From contig NZ_FWFV01000001.1 in the NCBI RefSeq assembly GCF_900172315.1, positions 248,001-312,000 on the forward strand: a stretch of 64,000 nt of DNA, written 5' to 3'. The notes beneath the pieces were generated by a model. The model searched no databases. It had not been told where the DNA came from and saw only the letters and a program-made list of their open reading frames with translations. Of the stretch, positions 19,995 through 28,234 are shown piece by piece. The stretch is from Palleronia marisminoris (GTDB lineage Bacteria > Pseudomonadota > Alphaproteobacteria > Rhodobacterales > Rhodobacteraceae). How positions within the stretch are numbered: the stretch's first letter is position 1; the number at the start of each line of letters is the position of its first letter. A program made the position numbers and the translations under genes.

Positions 19995-21704
19995 ATGACC
20001 ATTCTACGCGCCGCTGCCCTCGCCCTTCTGACCGCCCTGTTCTGCCTGCCCGCCGTGGGACAGCCGCTCGGCGGCGGATCATCGCAATCCGGGGGCGGCT
20101 CCGGCTCCTCGTCATCGGGCGATAGCCCGCCGGGCACCTGGTTCCCGGTCGAGACCCTGAACGATGGGCTGCCCCCGCCGCCGGACTGGGTGGACCGCCG
20201 CACCCCGCAGGGAGCGGTCGAGAGCTTCCTCGACGCCATGAGCTCGAACGCGCCCGAGGTTGCCGCCCACATGCTCGACCTGACCGCCATCCCGCCCGAA
20301 GAACAGCTTGAGCGCGGCGCAACCCTCGCCGCCCATCTCGACGCGGTGCTGGACCGGCGGGCGATCATCTCGTGGCGGCAACTCCTTGGACGGCCCGATG
20401 CGCTGAACGCAGGCCAAGCCTCCTCGGCCGCCATGTCCGGAGAGCCGCGCCGATCCCTTCTCATCGGCGTGCTGGACGACGGCGACCGCGAGGCGGCGAT
20501 CCGCCTGAACCGGGTCAAGCCCGAGGACGGAGACCCTGTCTGGGTGTTCTCGCAGCGTACCGTCTCGCAGATCCCGTCGCTCTACGATCAATATGGCCCC
20601 ACCGAGCTCGAGAAGAGCCTTCCGGGCTGGCTCAAGCGCGAGACCTTCTTCGGTCCGCGGGTGTTCGAGGCGATCGGCCTTCCCCTCGTCCTGATCGCGG
20701 CAGGAATTGCGGGATGGCTCACCTACAAGGTCTTCGCCATGCTGTCGCGCCGGGCCACCGGCTACTGGTCCCGCGTGGCGTTGCGGGCGATCAGGTGGCC
20801 GCTGATCATCATCGTGACGACGACCGTCATCCTCGCCCTGGCGCTGGAGGTGCTGACCGTGTCGGGCAAGGTCGCCTCGGTGCTGACGCCGGCGACCCTG
20901 ATCGCCTATGTGATCGCGGTGCTGATGTTCACGATGTCGCTTCTGGACACCGCGCTGAACCGCATCGTCACGCTCGACGCCGACAGCCTGTCCGACCCCG
21001 AAAATTCGACCGTCCGCAACTACGCGACGGTCATGACGGCGGCCCGGCGGGCCACGATCCTGCTGGGGTGCCTGGTGGGGCTCGGGATCGTGCTGTCCTC
21101 GGCCAACGCGTTCCGCTCGCTCGGGTTCTCGCTTCTGGCCTCGGCCGGCGCCCTCACGCTGATCATCGGTTTCGCCGCGCGGCATGTCCTGGGCAACATC
21201 CTGGCGAGCTTGCAGATCGCCATCAATCGCTCGGCCCGGATCGGAGACCTGATCATCTTCGAGGGCGTCTTCGCCACGGTCGAGCGCATCCACTTCACCT
21301 ATATCCAGCTGCATACCTGGGACGACAACCGCGTCGTCGTGCCGGTCAGCCACTTCATCAGCGACAAGTTCGAGAACTGGTCCATGGAATCGGGCGGCAA
21401 GATCTGCTGGAACAAGATGACCCTGCACCAGCATGCCGATGTCGACGCGATCCGGGAGGCGTTCCTCGACCTCGCCGACGACCATCCCGACGTCACGAGG
21501 GACGACGATTGCAAGGCGCTGGTCCTCGGGCATGACGCCTTCGGGATCACGGTCCGCTTCCAGTACCGGGTCGAGGATGCGAACAAGGTCTGGGCCACGC
21601 AGTGCGACATGGGCGAGCGCATCATGAAGGAGGCTCAGCGGCTCGAATCCGAGACGGACCGCCGGATGCTGCCCGACACCGGGATCGGCGACATGTCGGA
21701 CTGA
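19995..21704 (+). CDS. Mechanosensitive channel (MscS family) with periplasmic N-terminal domain
   Basis: A 569-residue inner-membrane protein. It has a signal sequence (to about residue 22), a Ser/Gly-rich stretch, and a soluble N-terminal domain of about 180 residues likely in the periplasm. Four hydrophobic segments follow (about 222-248, 272-292, 300-322 and 355-376). Then comes the MscS pore helix and beta domain (LLASAGALTLIIGFAARHVLGN, IGDLIIFEG, HTWDDNRVVVPVSHFISDKFENWS). MscS channels open under membrane tension to release solutes. The long N-terminal domain places it with the larger MscS-like proteins. The gene is 47 bases after rimK. Confidence 0.9.
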   Translation: MTILRAAALALLTALFCLPAVGQPLGGGSSQSGGGSGSSSSGDSPPGTWFPVETLNDGLPPPPDWVDRRTPQGAVESFLDAMSSNAPEVAAHMLDLTAIPPEEQLERGATLAAHLDAVLDRRAIISWRQLLGRPDALNAGQASSAAMSGEPRRSLLIGVLDDGDREAAIRLNRVKPEDGDPVWVFSQRTVSQIPSLYDQYGPTELEKSLPGWLKRETFFGPRVFEAIGLPLVLIAAGIAGWLTYKVFAMLSRRATGYWSRVALRAIRWPLIIIVTTTVILALALEVLTVSGKVASVLTPATLIAYVIAVLMFTMSLLDTALNRIVTLDADSLSDPENSTVRNYATVMTAARRATILLGCLVGLGIVLSSANAFRSLGFSLLASAGALTLIIGFAARHVLGNILASLQIAINRSARIGDLIIFEGVFATVERIHFTYIQLHTWDDNRVVVPVSHFISDKFENWSMESGGKICWNKMTLHQHADVDAIREAFLDLADDHPDVTRDDDCKALVLGHDAFGITVRFQYRVEDANKVWATQCDMGERIMKEAQRLESETDRRMLPDTGIGDMSD

Positions 21705-21764
21705 CCCTCTGGACTGTCCGGCCGGCAATTCCTATGTCATTTCGAGCAGACGAAGGGGAAACGC

Positions 21765-22118
21765 ATGTCCGACCAGCTGGAAGGGGCGCCGCTGATCAAG
21801 CCGTCCTCGACCGACCACCCGCTGCACGAGCAGATCGTCGCGGCGTGCCGAACGGTCTACGACCCCGAGATCCCGGTGAACATCTACGATCTCGGCCTCG
21901 TCTACACGATCCTCGTCAACGACGAGAACGAGGTCAACGTGATCATGACCCTCACCGCGCCGGGCTGTCCCGTCGCCGGCGAGATGCCGGGCTGGGTCGC
22001 CGAGGCGATCGAACCCCTGCCCGGGGTCAAGCACGTGGATGTCGAACTGACGTGGGAGCCGCCCTGGGGCATGGACATGATGTCCGATGAAGCGCGGCTT
22101 GAACTGGGCTTCATGTAG
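21765..22118 (+). CDS. sufT: SufT-like Fe-S assembly protein (DUF59/MIP18)
   Basis: A 117-residue protein of the MIP18 family: the core DPEIPVNIYDLGLVY, then TLTAPGCPVAGEMP with the conserved cysteine, and WEPPWGMDMMSDEARLELGF at the end. SufT proteins help deliver or mature Fe-S clusters. In many genomes it sits in the suf operon. Here it stands alone after the MscS-like gene, with no other suf gene in the window. Confidence 0.9.
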   Translation: MSDQLEGAPLIKPSSTDHPLHEQIVAACRTVYDPEIPVNIYDLGLVYTILVNDENEVNVIMTLTAPGCPVAGEMPGWVAEAIEPLPGVKHVDVELTWEPPWGMDMMSDEARLELGFM

Positions 22119-22152
22119 GCGGCTTGCGGCGCTCGCACGCCGCATGCCTGGC

Positions 22153-22974
22153 TCAGGCTTTCAAAAAGTCGATCAGGTCGCGGTTCAGTTGCTCGGCATG
22201 GGTGGCGAGAAGGCCGTGGGGCGCGTGCTCGTATTCCTTCAGCGTGGCGTCCTTGATCGCCTTGGCGGCGGCGCGGCTCGACGTGTCGATCGGCACCACG
22301 GCGTCTCCGGTTCCGTGCACCACCAGCGTGGGCACGTCGATCGCCTTCATGTCCCGGCGCAGGTCGGTGTGGCCGAAGGCGTCGATGCAGTCGAGCGTCG
22401 CCTTGGGCGATGCCATCATCGCCATGGCCCATGCCCAGTGCAGCACCGCTTCCGACACGCCGCCGCCCTTGCTGTCGTTGCCGAAGAAGCCGGGGAAGAA
22501 GTCCTTCATGAAGGCCGCGCGGTCCTTCCTCACCCCGTCCTTCATCTGGGTGAAGACCTCTTCGGCCACGCCCTTCGGGTTGTCGTCGGCCTTCTTCATG
22601 TAGGGCGCGATGGACGAGATCAGCACCGCCTGCCGTAGCTTCGACGTGCCATGGCGCGAGATGTAGCGCACGACCTCGCCGCCCCCCATCGAGAAGCCCG
22701 CAAGCGTAACGTCGCGCAGGTCGAGCGCGTCCATCACGCTTGCCAGGTCGTCGGCCATCGTGTCGTAGTCGTAGCCCTTGAAGGGCTGGCCCGACCGGCC
22801 GAAGCCGCGGCGATCGTACGAGATCACGCGGAAGCCGGCCTCGGTCAGGGCGAGGGCCTGATGCTCCCAGCTGTCCGAGTTCAAGGGCCAGCCGTGGATC
22901 AGGACGACGGGGCGGCCTTCGCCCCAGTCCTTGACGTAAAGCTCTGTCTTGTCTGCGGTTTGCACGATGGGCAT
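22153..22974 (-). CDS. Alpha/beta hydrolase (non-heme chloroperoxidase/esterase type)
   Basis: A 273-residue hydrolase with the complete triad context: oxyanion region LIHGWPLNSDSW, nucleophile elbow GFSMGGGE, acid in VVHGTGDAVVPID and histidine in EHAPHGLLATH. The SYDRRGFGRSGQP motif and length fit the cofactor-free haloperoxidase/perhydrolase group, which act mainly as esterases. It has no signal peptide, so it is cytoplasmic. The physiological substrate cannot be told. Confidence 0.9.
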   Translation of the reverse strand: MPIVQTADKTELYVKDWGEGRPVVLIHGWPLNSDSWEHQALALTEAGFRVISYDRRGFGRSGQPFKGYDYDTMADDLASVMDALDLRDVTLAGFSMGGGEVVRYISRHGTSKLRQAVLISSIAPYMKKADDNPKGVAEEVFTQMKDGVRKDRAAFMKDFFPGFFGNDSKGGGVSEAVLHWAWAMAMMASPKATLDCIDAFGHTDLRRDMKAIDVPTLVVHGTGDAVVPIDTSSRAAAKAIKDATLKEYEHAPHGLLATHAEQLNRDLIDFLKA

Positions 22975-23043
22975 GGCATAGGTCCTCGTTCCTGTTTGTC
23001 AGGTTACCGGACCAACACCATGCCGCGCGTGTCGTTCCGCCTG

Positions 23044-23433
23044 CTACTGGACCTTCACCCAAGTCTGGCTCTTGCAGATCAGGCCCCCGGCGACGCATCC
23101 GGAGAGGGTCATCTGGTTGCCATCGACCGCCGCCTTGCCCGAATAGACCTTCTCGTTGGCGGGCCGGTAGACCTGCCCGGTGTAGCGACCGTCGCCCTGC
23201 GGCACCATCGACCGGACGATCTGCACTCCGTCCGTCGGCGACTGAACGGGTGCGCCGCTGGTGTCGAAGGTGCGGACCTTGGTGCCGCAGAACCCGTCTC
23301 CGCATGGCGTGACCTGGATATGGCCGACGCGCCCCTCGTCGGGCTGGGTCTGCCAAGTCCCCTCGATCGGGTCGGCGCTTGCCATCCCGGCGACCGCGAA
23401 ACCCGCAGCGAGGGCGATGAGCGTGCGTTTCAT
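23044..23433 (-). CDS. DUF2147 exported protein
   Basis: A 129-residue protein beginning with a signal peptide (MKRTLIALAAGFAVAGMASA). The mature part has the DUF2147 features: IEGTWQTQPDEG near the start, CGDGFCGTKV, YSGKAAVDGNQMTLSGC and a final SQTWVKV. The family forms small periplasmic beta-barrel-like domains of unknown function. The start at 23433 is set by the signal peptide; the 19 codons before it are dropped. It is read divergently from hisA. Confidence 0.88.
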   Translation of the reverse strand: MKRTLIALAAGFAVAGMASADPIEGTWQTQPDEGRVGHIQVTPCGDGFCGTKVRTFDTSGAPVQSPTDGVQIVRSMVPQGDGRYTGQVYRPANEKVYSGKAAVDGNQMTLSGCVAGGLICKSQTWVKVQ

Positions 23434-23567
23434 GTCTGTCTCCTCCCATGAGAACCGCGGCGATGCTTGCCCATTCCGCGCGCCCGACAAAGCGTGACGT
23501 TGGGTCGGCTTGGCAAGCAGGCGCCCCGGTGCCAGAAGGCGGGCGACATTGATCCCTGGAGAGCGCC

Positions 23568-24287
23568 ATGATCCTCTACCCCGCCATCGACCTCAAGGAT
23601 GGCCAATGTGTGCGCCTGTTGCGCGGCGACATGGACGCGGCCACCGTGTTCGGCGAGGACCCAGCCGCCCAGGCCGTGACCTTCCAACAGGCGGGCTGCG
23701 AGTGGCTGCACCTCGTGGACCTGAACGGCGCGTTCGAGGGCAAACCGGTGAACGGCGCCGCGGTCGAGGCGATTCTGAAGCGCGTGGACGTCCCCTGCCA
23801 GTTGGGCGGCGGCATCCGCGACATGGAGACGATCGACATGTGGCTCGACAAGGGCCTCGCGCGGGTGATCCTGGGCACGGTGGCGGTCGAAAACCCCGAC
23901 CTCGTGCGCGAAGCTGCCGCCAAACATCCCGGGCAGGTCGCCGTGGGCCTCGATGCGCGGAACGGCCGGGTCGCCACCCGCGGCTGGGCCGAAGAGACGG
24001 ACATGCAGGTCACCGACCTTGCCCGCAGCTTCGAGGATGCCGGCGTGGCGGCGATCATCTACACCGACATCGACCGCGACGGCGCCATGGCGGGCCCGAA
24101 CGTCGCCGCGACCGAGGCACTGGCAAGGGCCGTCTCGATCCCGGTCATCGCGTCGGGCGGCGTTTCCTCGATGGACGACCTCACGGCGCTGCGAGACACC
24201 GGCGTGATCGCGGGCGCGATTTCAGGACGAGCGCTGTATGACGGCGCGATCGACCTGGCCCGGGCGCTTCACGCGTTGCGCGACTGA
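23568..24287 (+). CDS. hisA: Phosphoribosylformimino-5-aminoimidazole carboxamide ribotide isomerase
   Basis: A 239-residue (beta/alpha)8-barrel enzyme for the fourth step of histidine synthesis (ProFAR to PRFAR). The catalytic Asp8 lies in [12 protein letters not shown] and the second Asp in [12 protein letters not shown]. The phosphate loops are LGGGIRD and ASGGVSS. Together with hisF and hisE downstream it forms a his cluster, interrupted by about 410 bases holding an fdhD relic. Confidence 0.95.
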   Translation: MILYPAIDLKDGQCVRLLRGDMDAATVFGEDPAAQAVTFQQAGCEWLHLVDLNGAFEGKPVNGAAVEAILKRVDVPCQLGGGIRDMETIDMWLDKGLARVILGTVAVENPDLVREAAAKHPGQVAVGLDARNGRVATRGWAEETDMQVTDLARSFEDAGVAAIIYTDIDRDGAMAGPNVAATEALARAVSIPVIASGGVSSMDDLTALRDTGVIAGAISGRALYDGAIDLARALHALRD

Positions 24288-24309
24288 CAGGCCCCAAGCG
24301 ATGCGATGC

Positions 24310-24579
24310 GGTGCGGGTGGGTGGGTGAAGACCTCGTACGCTCTGCCGCGCGCCAGGGCCACGAGGGTCATGTCGGCCTCCTCGGCGGCGGCAACGGAGG
24401 CGATGGTCGGGGTCGACACGGCGATCAGCACGGTGCAACCCGCCTTCGCTGTGGGTGACGCCGGAGACGGGATCGAGCGGCGGCTCGGCGCGCTTTCGGT
24501 GATCCGGTTCCAAATTTGCGAGGGCACGGTCGGCTCCGATTATCCCGAGGCCAATGTCCTCATGCCCCTGTCGCTGCAC
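24310..24579 (-). pseudogene. fdhD: Relic of formate dehydrogenase accessory protein FdhD
   Basis: This fills the 412 bases between hisA and hisF. On the minus strand one frame reads AGCTVLIAVSTPTIASVAA, AEEADMTLVALARGR and YEVFTHP, which matches the C-terminal pattern of FdhD (G-x-PVL-x-x-SAPT ... A-E-x-x-x-x-TL-x-G-x-x-RG ... THP). A little upstream another frame reads HEDIGLGIIGADRALANL, similar to the FdhD REDVGRHNALDK region. The two parts are in different frames and about two thirds of the protein is missing. FdhD is a sulfurtransferase needed for formate dehydrogenase. This copy cannot be functional. Confidence 0.62.
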
Positions 24580-24699
24580 GACACGATGTCAAGACGCCGG
24601 GATCCAAGGCTCACCCGGGGCGGTTCGAGCGCCACGCGGCGGGCTGAGCGACCGCTGCGGGCGCTTGTTCCCGGCCTGCGTCGCCGCTACTGAGGGGCC

Positions 24700-25461
24700 A
24701 TGCTGAAGACCCGCATCATCCCCTGCCTCGACGTGGCCGACGGCCGCGTGGTCAAGGGCGTCAACTTCGTCGACCTGCGCGACGCCGGCGATCCCGTGGA
24801 AGCCGCGCGCGCCTACGACGCCGCAGGCGCCGACGAGCTGTGCTTCCTCGACATCCACGCCACGCACGAGAATCGCGGCACGATGTTCGACCTCGCCCGC
24901 CGCACGGCCGAGCAGTGCTTCATGCCGCTGACCATCGGCGGCGGCGTGCGGACGGCGGACGACGTGCGCAACCTTCTGCTGGCTGGGGCGGACAAGGTGT
25001 CCTTCAACTCGGCCGCCGTGGCGAACCCGGATGTCGTGGCCGAGGCCGCCGACCGCTTCGGCGCTCAATGCATCGTCGTCGCCATCGACGCCAAGACGGT
25101 CGAGCCCGGCCGGTGGGAGATCTTCACCCATGGTGGCCGCAAGCCCACCGGCATCGACGCGGTCGAGTTCGCGCAGACGGTCGTGGCCAAGGGCGCCGGA
25201 GAGATCCTGCTGACATCGATGGATCGGGACGGCACGCGGTCGGGCTTCAACCTGCCGCTGACCCGCGCGATCTCTGATGCCGTGTCGGTCCCGGTAATCG
25301 CGAGCGGCGGTGTCGGCACGCTCGACCACCTGGTCGAAGGCGTGACCGAGGGCGGCGCTTCGGCGGTGCTGGCGGCCTCGATCTTTCATTTCGGCGATTA
25401 CACCATCGGCGAGGCCAAGGCCCATATGGCCGCCGCCGGCATTCCCGTGAGGCTGGAATGA
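24700..25461 (+). CDS. hisF: Imidazole glycerol phosphate synthase, cyclase subunit
   Basis: A 253-residue barrel protein that works with HisH to make imidazole glycerol phosphate and AICAR. Catalytic Asp11 lies in [16 protein letters not shown] and Asp130 in [11 protein letters not shown]. The loops TIGGGVRT and ASGGVGT bind phosphate. Its stop overlaps the hisE start (ATGA). HisH is not in the window. Confidence 0.96.
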   Translation: MLKTRIIPCLDVADGRVVKGVNFVDLRDAGDPVEAARAYDAAGADELCFLDIHATHENRGTMFDLARRTAEQCFMPLTIGGGVRTADDVRNLLLAGADKVSFNSAAVANPDVVAEAADRFGAQCIVVAIDAKTVEPGRWEIFTHGGRKPTGIDAVEFAQTVVAKGAGEILLTSMDRDGTRSGFNLPLTRAISDAVSVPVIASGGVGTLDHLVEGVTEGGASAVLAASIFHFGDYTIGEAKAHMAAAGIPVRLE

Positions 25462-25775
25462 AGGACGACCACGCCATCGCCCGCCTTGCCGCCACGATCG
25501 ACCTGCGCAAGGGAGCGGACCCCGAGGAAAGCTGGACCGCGAAGCTGCTGGCGAAGGGCCCCGAAAAGGCTGCCGAAAAGTTCGGCGAAGAAGCCATCGA
25601 GGCCGTGATTGAAGCGGTAAGGGGCGACCGCGAGCGGCTGACCTACGAGGCGGCAGATGTGCTGTATCACCTGCTGGTCATGTGCGCGGCGCGCGACGTC
25701 TCGCTGGCGGATATCGAGGCGGAGCTTACCCGGCGCGAGCAGCGCTCGGGCCTCGAGGAGAAGGCGGCGCGCTGA
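25458..25775 (+). CDS. hisE: Phosphoribosyl-ATP pyrophosphatase
   Basis: A 105-residue MazG-like all-alpha protein that removes pyrophosphate from PR-ATP in histidine synthesis. The metal-binding acidic residues lie in [13 protein letters not shown] and [12 protein letters not shown]. The start overlaps the hisF stop by 4 bases. It lacks a HisI cyclohydrolase domain, as usual for proteobacteria that carry separate genes. Confidence 0.95.
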   Translation: MKDDHAIARLAATIDLRKGADPEESWTAKLLAKGPEKAAEKFGEEAIEAVIEAVRGDRERLTYEAADVLYHLLVMCAARDVSLADIEAELTRREQRSGLEEKAAR

Positions 25776-25837
25776 GCTGTCGCTTCAGCGACGCGGTCGC
25801 CGAAGTTAGAACAGAGCATCCCACGCATCTTCGTGTC

Positions 25838-26443
25838 TCAATCCTGCGGCGGCCAGTCCATGGAAACCGGGCTGCGGTCGTCCAGGACGAAGCTGTGCAG
25901 GACAGCCGGATAAAGCCGGTGCTCCATCGTCAGAACCCGCGCGGCGAGAGTCGCGGGGTCGTCGTCCTGCATGACGGGCACGCGCGCCTGGCCCAGGATC
26001 GGGCCGGCGTCGAGATCGGGGATGACCTCGTGAACGGTACAGCCGGCCTCGGTCTCGCCAGCGTCCAGCGCGCGGGCGTGCGTGTGCAGGCCCCGGTATT
26101 TCGGCAGGAGCGAGGGGTGGATGTTCAGCATCCGGCCCTTCCACTCGGCTATGAAATCGGCGGTCAGGATCCGCATGAAGCCGGCGAGACAGATCACGTC
26201 TGGTCGGGCGGCGCGCAGGGGTTCCGACAGGGCCGCCTCGAACGCGGCGCGGTCCTTGCCGAAGGGACGATGATCCACCGCCGCCGTCTCGATCCCCCAG
26301 TCCCGGGCGCGCTTCAGGCCACCCGCCTCGGGATCGTTCGACAGCACGAGGCAGGGTCGCGCCGGGTGGTCGCCGGTCATGCTGTGGACCAGGCAGGCCA
26401 TGTTCGACCCGCCGCCCGAAAGCAGGATCGCGACGCGTTTCAC
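25838..26443 (-). CDS. purN: Phosphoribosylglycinamide formyltransferase (GTG start)
   Basis: A 201-residue enzyme adding the first formyl group in purine synthesis from 10-formyl-THF. The GTG at 26443 is the start: it overlaps the purM stop (GTGA) and gives the exact family N-terminus (M)[14 protein letters not shown]. The open frame runs on far upstream only because that frame inside purM lacks stops. Catalytic residues lie in [13 protein letters not shown] (Asn, His) and [10 protein letters not shown] (Asp). Confidence 0.96.
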   Translation of the reverse strand: MKRVAILLSGGGSNMACLVHSMTGDHPARPCLVLSNDPEAGGLKRARDWGIETAAVDHRPFGKDRAAFEAALSEPLRAARPDVICLAGFMRILTADFIAEWKGRMLNIHPSLLPKYRGLHTHARALDAGETEAGCTVHEVIPDLDAGPILGQARVPVMQDDDPATLAARVLTMEHRLYPAVLHSFVLDDRSPVSMDWPPQD

Positions 26444-27483
26444 AGGGCGCCGACGGTCGCGACGCCCTGCCCTTGCCCGACGCGGCCGATCTGGTGGACC
26501 GCCTGGCCCTCGGCCTCGAAGGCGGCGGTGGCAGCGGCGCTTGCCTCGTCGGGCACCACGACGACGAAGCCGATGCCGCAATTGAAGGTCCGGAGCATCT
26601 CGACCTCGCTCACGCCGCCCTCCTGGCGCAGCCAGGTGAAGACCGGGGGCAGCTCCCATCCGCCGAGGTTGATCTCGGCACCGAGGCCCTCGGGCAGGAC
26701 GCGCGGCAGGTTTTCGAGCAACCCGCCGCCGGTGATGTGGGCGAAGCCGTGCGCGCCGGCTTCCATCGCGCCGAGCGCACCCTTGACGTAAAGGGCCGTC
26801 GGCGACAGCAACGCGGCACCCAGCGTGGTGCTGTCGTCCCACGGGCAGGCGTCGGACCAGCTGATCCCCGCGCGTTCGATGATGCGACGGACGAGCGAGT
26901 AGCCGTTGGAGTGCACGCCGCTGCTTTCGATGCCGAGGATCAAGTCTCCATCCGTCACGCCGGCGGGCAGCGCCCTGCCCCGCTCCATCGCGCCGACGGC
27001 GAAGCCCGCAAGGTCGAAATCGCCGCCCTCGTACATGCCGGGCATCTCGGCCGTTTCGCCACCGATCAAGGCGCAACCTGAGCGCGCGCAGCCCTCGGCA
27101 ATGCCCTCGACCACCTTGGCCGCGCTGTCCGTGTCGAGCTTGCCGGTCGCGAAATAGTCGAGGAAGAACAACGGCTCGGCGCCCTGGCAGACTAGGTCGT
27201 TGACGCACATGGCGACGAGGTCGATGCCGACCTGCCCGACCTCGCCCGTGTCGATGGCAATGCGCAGCTTCGTCCCGACCCCGTCGGTCGCGGCGACCAG
27301 GATCGGGTCGGTGTAGCCGGCGGCCTTCAGGTCGAACAGCGCGCCGAATCCGCCCAGTCCCGACATCGTGCCGGGGCGTGCGGTGCGTGCCGCCGCCGGC
27401 TTGATCCGCTCGACAAGGTCGTTCCCGGCAGAGATGTCCACACCCGCCGCGGAATAGGTCAGTCCGTCGTTCTTGTCGGTCAT
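26440..27483 (-). CDS. purM: Phosphoribosylformylglycinamidine cyclo-ligase (AIR synthetase)
   Basis: A 347-residue ATP-dependent enzyme of purine synthesis that closes FGAM to AIR. The start at 27483 ([17 protein letters not shown]) fits the family; the extra 27 codons upstream are not conserved. Visible motifs are [38 protein letters not shown] and THITGGG-like [14 protein letters not shown]. It forms an operon with purN. Confidence 0.96.
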   Translation of the reverse strand: MTDKNDGLTYSAAGVDISAGNDLVERIKPAAARTARPGTMSGLGGFGALFDLKAAGYTDPILVAATDGVGTKLRIAIDTGEVGQVGIDLVAMCVNDLVCQGAEPLFFLDYFATGKLDTDSAAKVVEGIAEGCARSGCALIGGETAEMPGMYEGGDFDLAGFAVGAMERGRALPAGVTDGDLILGIESSGVHSNGYSLVRRIIERAGISWSDACPWDDSTTLGAALLSPTALYVKGALGAMEAGAHGFAHITGGGLLENLPRVLPEGLGAEINLGGWELPPVFTWLRQEGGVSEVEMLRTFNCGIGFVVVVPDEASAAATAAFEAEGQAVHQIGRVGQGQGVATVGAL

Positions 27484-27586
27484 GGCAGCCTCCGGAAGAT
27501 TGTGCCGCGGCGTTAGCGCGGAACGGAAGCTGCCGCAAGCCGGGCGCTTCCCCTGCCCGCGCACCTCTGTTAAGGGCGGGGCGGAC

Positions 27587-27663
27587 GGGCCTGTAGCTCA
27601 ATTGGTTAGAGCAGAGCGCTCATAACGCTTTGGTTGGGGGTTCAAGTCCCTCCGGGCCTACCA
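27587..27663 (+). tRNA. tRNA with CAU anticodon (Ile2 or elongator Met)
   Basis: A complete 77-base cloverleaf. The acceptor GGGCCTG pairs with the 3' strand before A and an encoded CCA. D-arm TAGCTCAATTGGTTAGAGC is present, the anticodon stem AGCG/CGCT encloses CTCATAA with anticodon CAU, and the T-arm loop is TTCAAGT. The TTTGGTTG segment after the anticodon stem recalls the lysidine-modified Ile2 tRNA, but Met cannot be excluded by eye. It is not the initiator, since G1 pairs (wobble) with U72. Its last 25 bases form the left end of an integrated element. Confidence 0.95.
27639..27663 (+). repeat. attL: 3' end of the tRNA gene, 25-bp direct repeat
   Basis: The last 25 bases of the tRNA (from GGTTC in the T-arm to CCA) recur exactly at 34286-34310. 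Tyrosine integrases commonly use the 3' half of tRNA genes as attachment site and restore the gene on insertion, as seen here. The flanking bases differ on both sides. Confidence 0.88.
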
Positions 27664-27695
27664 TTTCCCGCCGAACACCGGTAAGATAAGGCACA

Positions 27696-27708
27696 AAGTG
27701 CCCCACGG
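27696..27708 (+). repeat. Arm-type repeat inside attL
   Basis: AAGTGCCCCACGG lies 33 bases inside the left end and recurs exactly at 34211-34223, inside the right end, in the same orientation. A related GTGTCCCACG is at 27752-27761. Their location next to both att sites fits integrase arm-binding sites. This is inference from position and repetition. Confidence 0.5.
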
Positions 27709-27751
27709 ATTGCGCGCCGGGGGCATATGTCTTCAATGACTTGCAAGCTTT

Positions 27752-27761
27752 GTGTCCCACG
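27752..27761 (+). repeat. Second, imperfect copy of the arm-type repeat
   Basis: GTGTCCCACG differs by one base from the GTGCCCCACG core of the repeats at 27696 and 34211. A 10-base near-match could be chance on its own; it is listed because of its place next to the first copy. Confidence 0.3.
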
Positions 27762-27808
27762 ATTCCCGCTCATCACTACATGCCGCCCAAACGTCACAAG
27801 GACGCACG

Positions 27809-28069
27809 ATGAGTTGTCTCGCCGTCCTGGCCGTTACCGCCGCAATGATCATCGACGGTGACACCGTGTGGGCGCCGGGGGCAAACGTGCGTCTCACTGG
27901 GGAAGGAGGCGGGTCGTTCGATGCGCCTGACACATGGGAAACCGAATGCCGCTCGGAGGCGAAACTGGGTGTCCCGGCGACGGATCAAGTCCGCGCCCTG
28001 TTGCCGGGGACGTTCTGCATCGTTGGCTACGGCGCAGGCAGCCATGGAACGCCAGCGCAAAGCCATTGA
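27809..28069 (+). pseudogene. Truncated thermonuclease (SNase)-like fragment
   Basis: An 86-codon frame. After a hydrophobic start (MSCLAVLAVTAAM) it reads IIDGDTVWAPGANVRLTG, then FDAPDTWETECRSEAKLG and ATDQVRALL. This is the IDGDT ... VRL-x-G-x-DAPE start of SNase-type nucleases, with D-G-D-T as first metal site. The rest of the nuclease (the catalytic Arg/Glu region) is missing, since the frame changes into unrelated sequence and stops. It is probably a remnant left by rearrangement inside the island. The 145 bases between the tRNA and this fragment hold no gene. Confidence 0.6.
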
Positions 28070-28234
28070 GCACGTCTTGCGAACCCTGATAGAAAGGGCC
28101 GTTGAGGAGAACGTGGCTCGCCTTTCGGGTGAGGCAGGTGCAGGCCGGAGCTTATGCATGAGTGAACACTCCTCCGCCTTGGAAGGCGGGCGACGGCAGA
28201 ACCGTCTTGGTATGCATGGGCACATGGCCGGAAG

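Noticed and set aside
25838-27601. Single 587-codon frame covering purN and most of purM
   Set aside because: Only its last 201 codons are coding (purN from GTG 26443). The part inside purM is a shadow frame; purM itself is in another frame with all family motifs.
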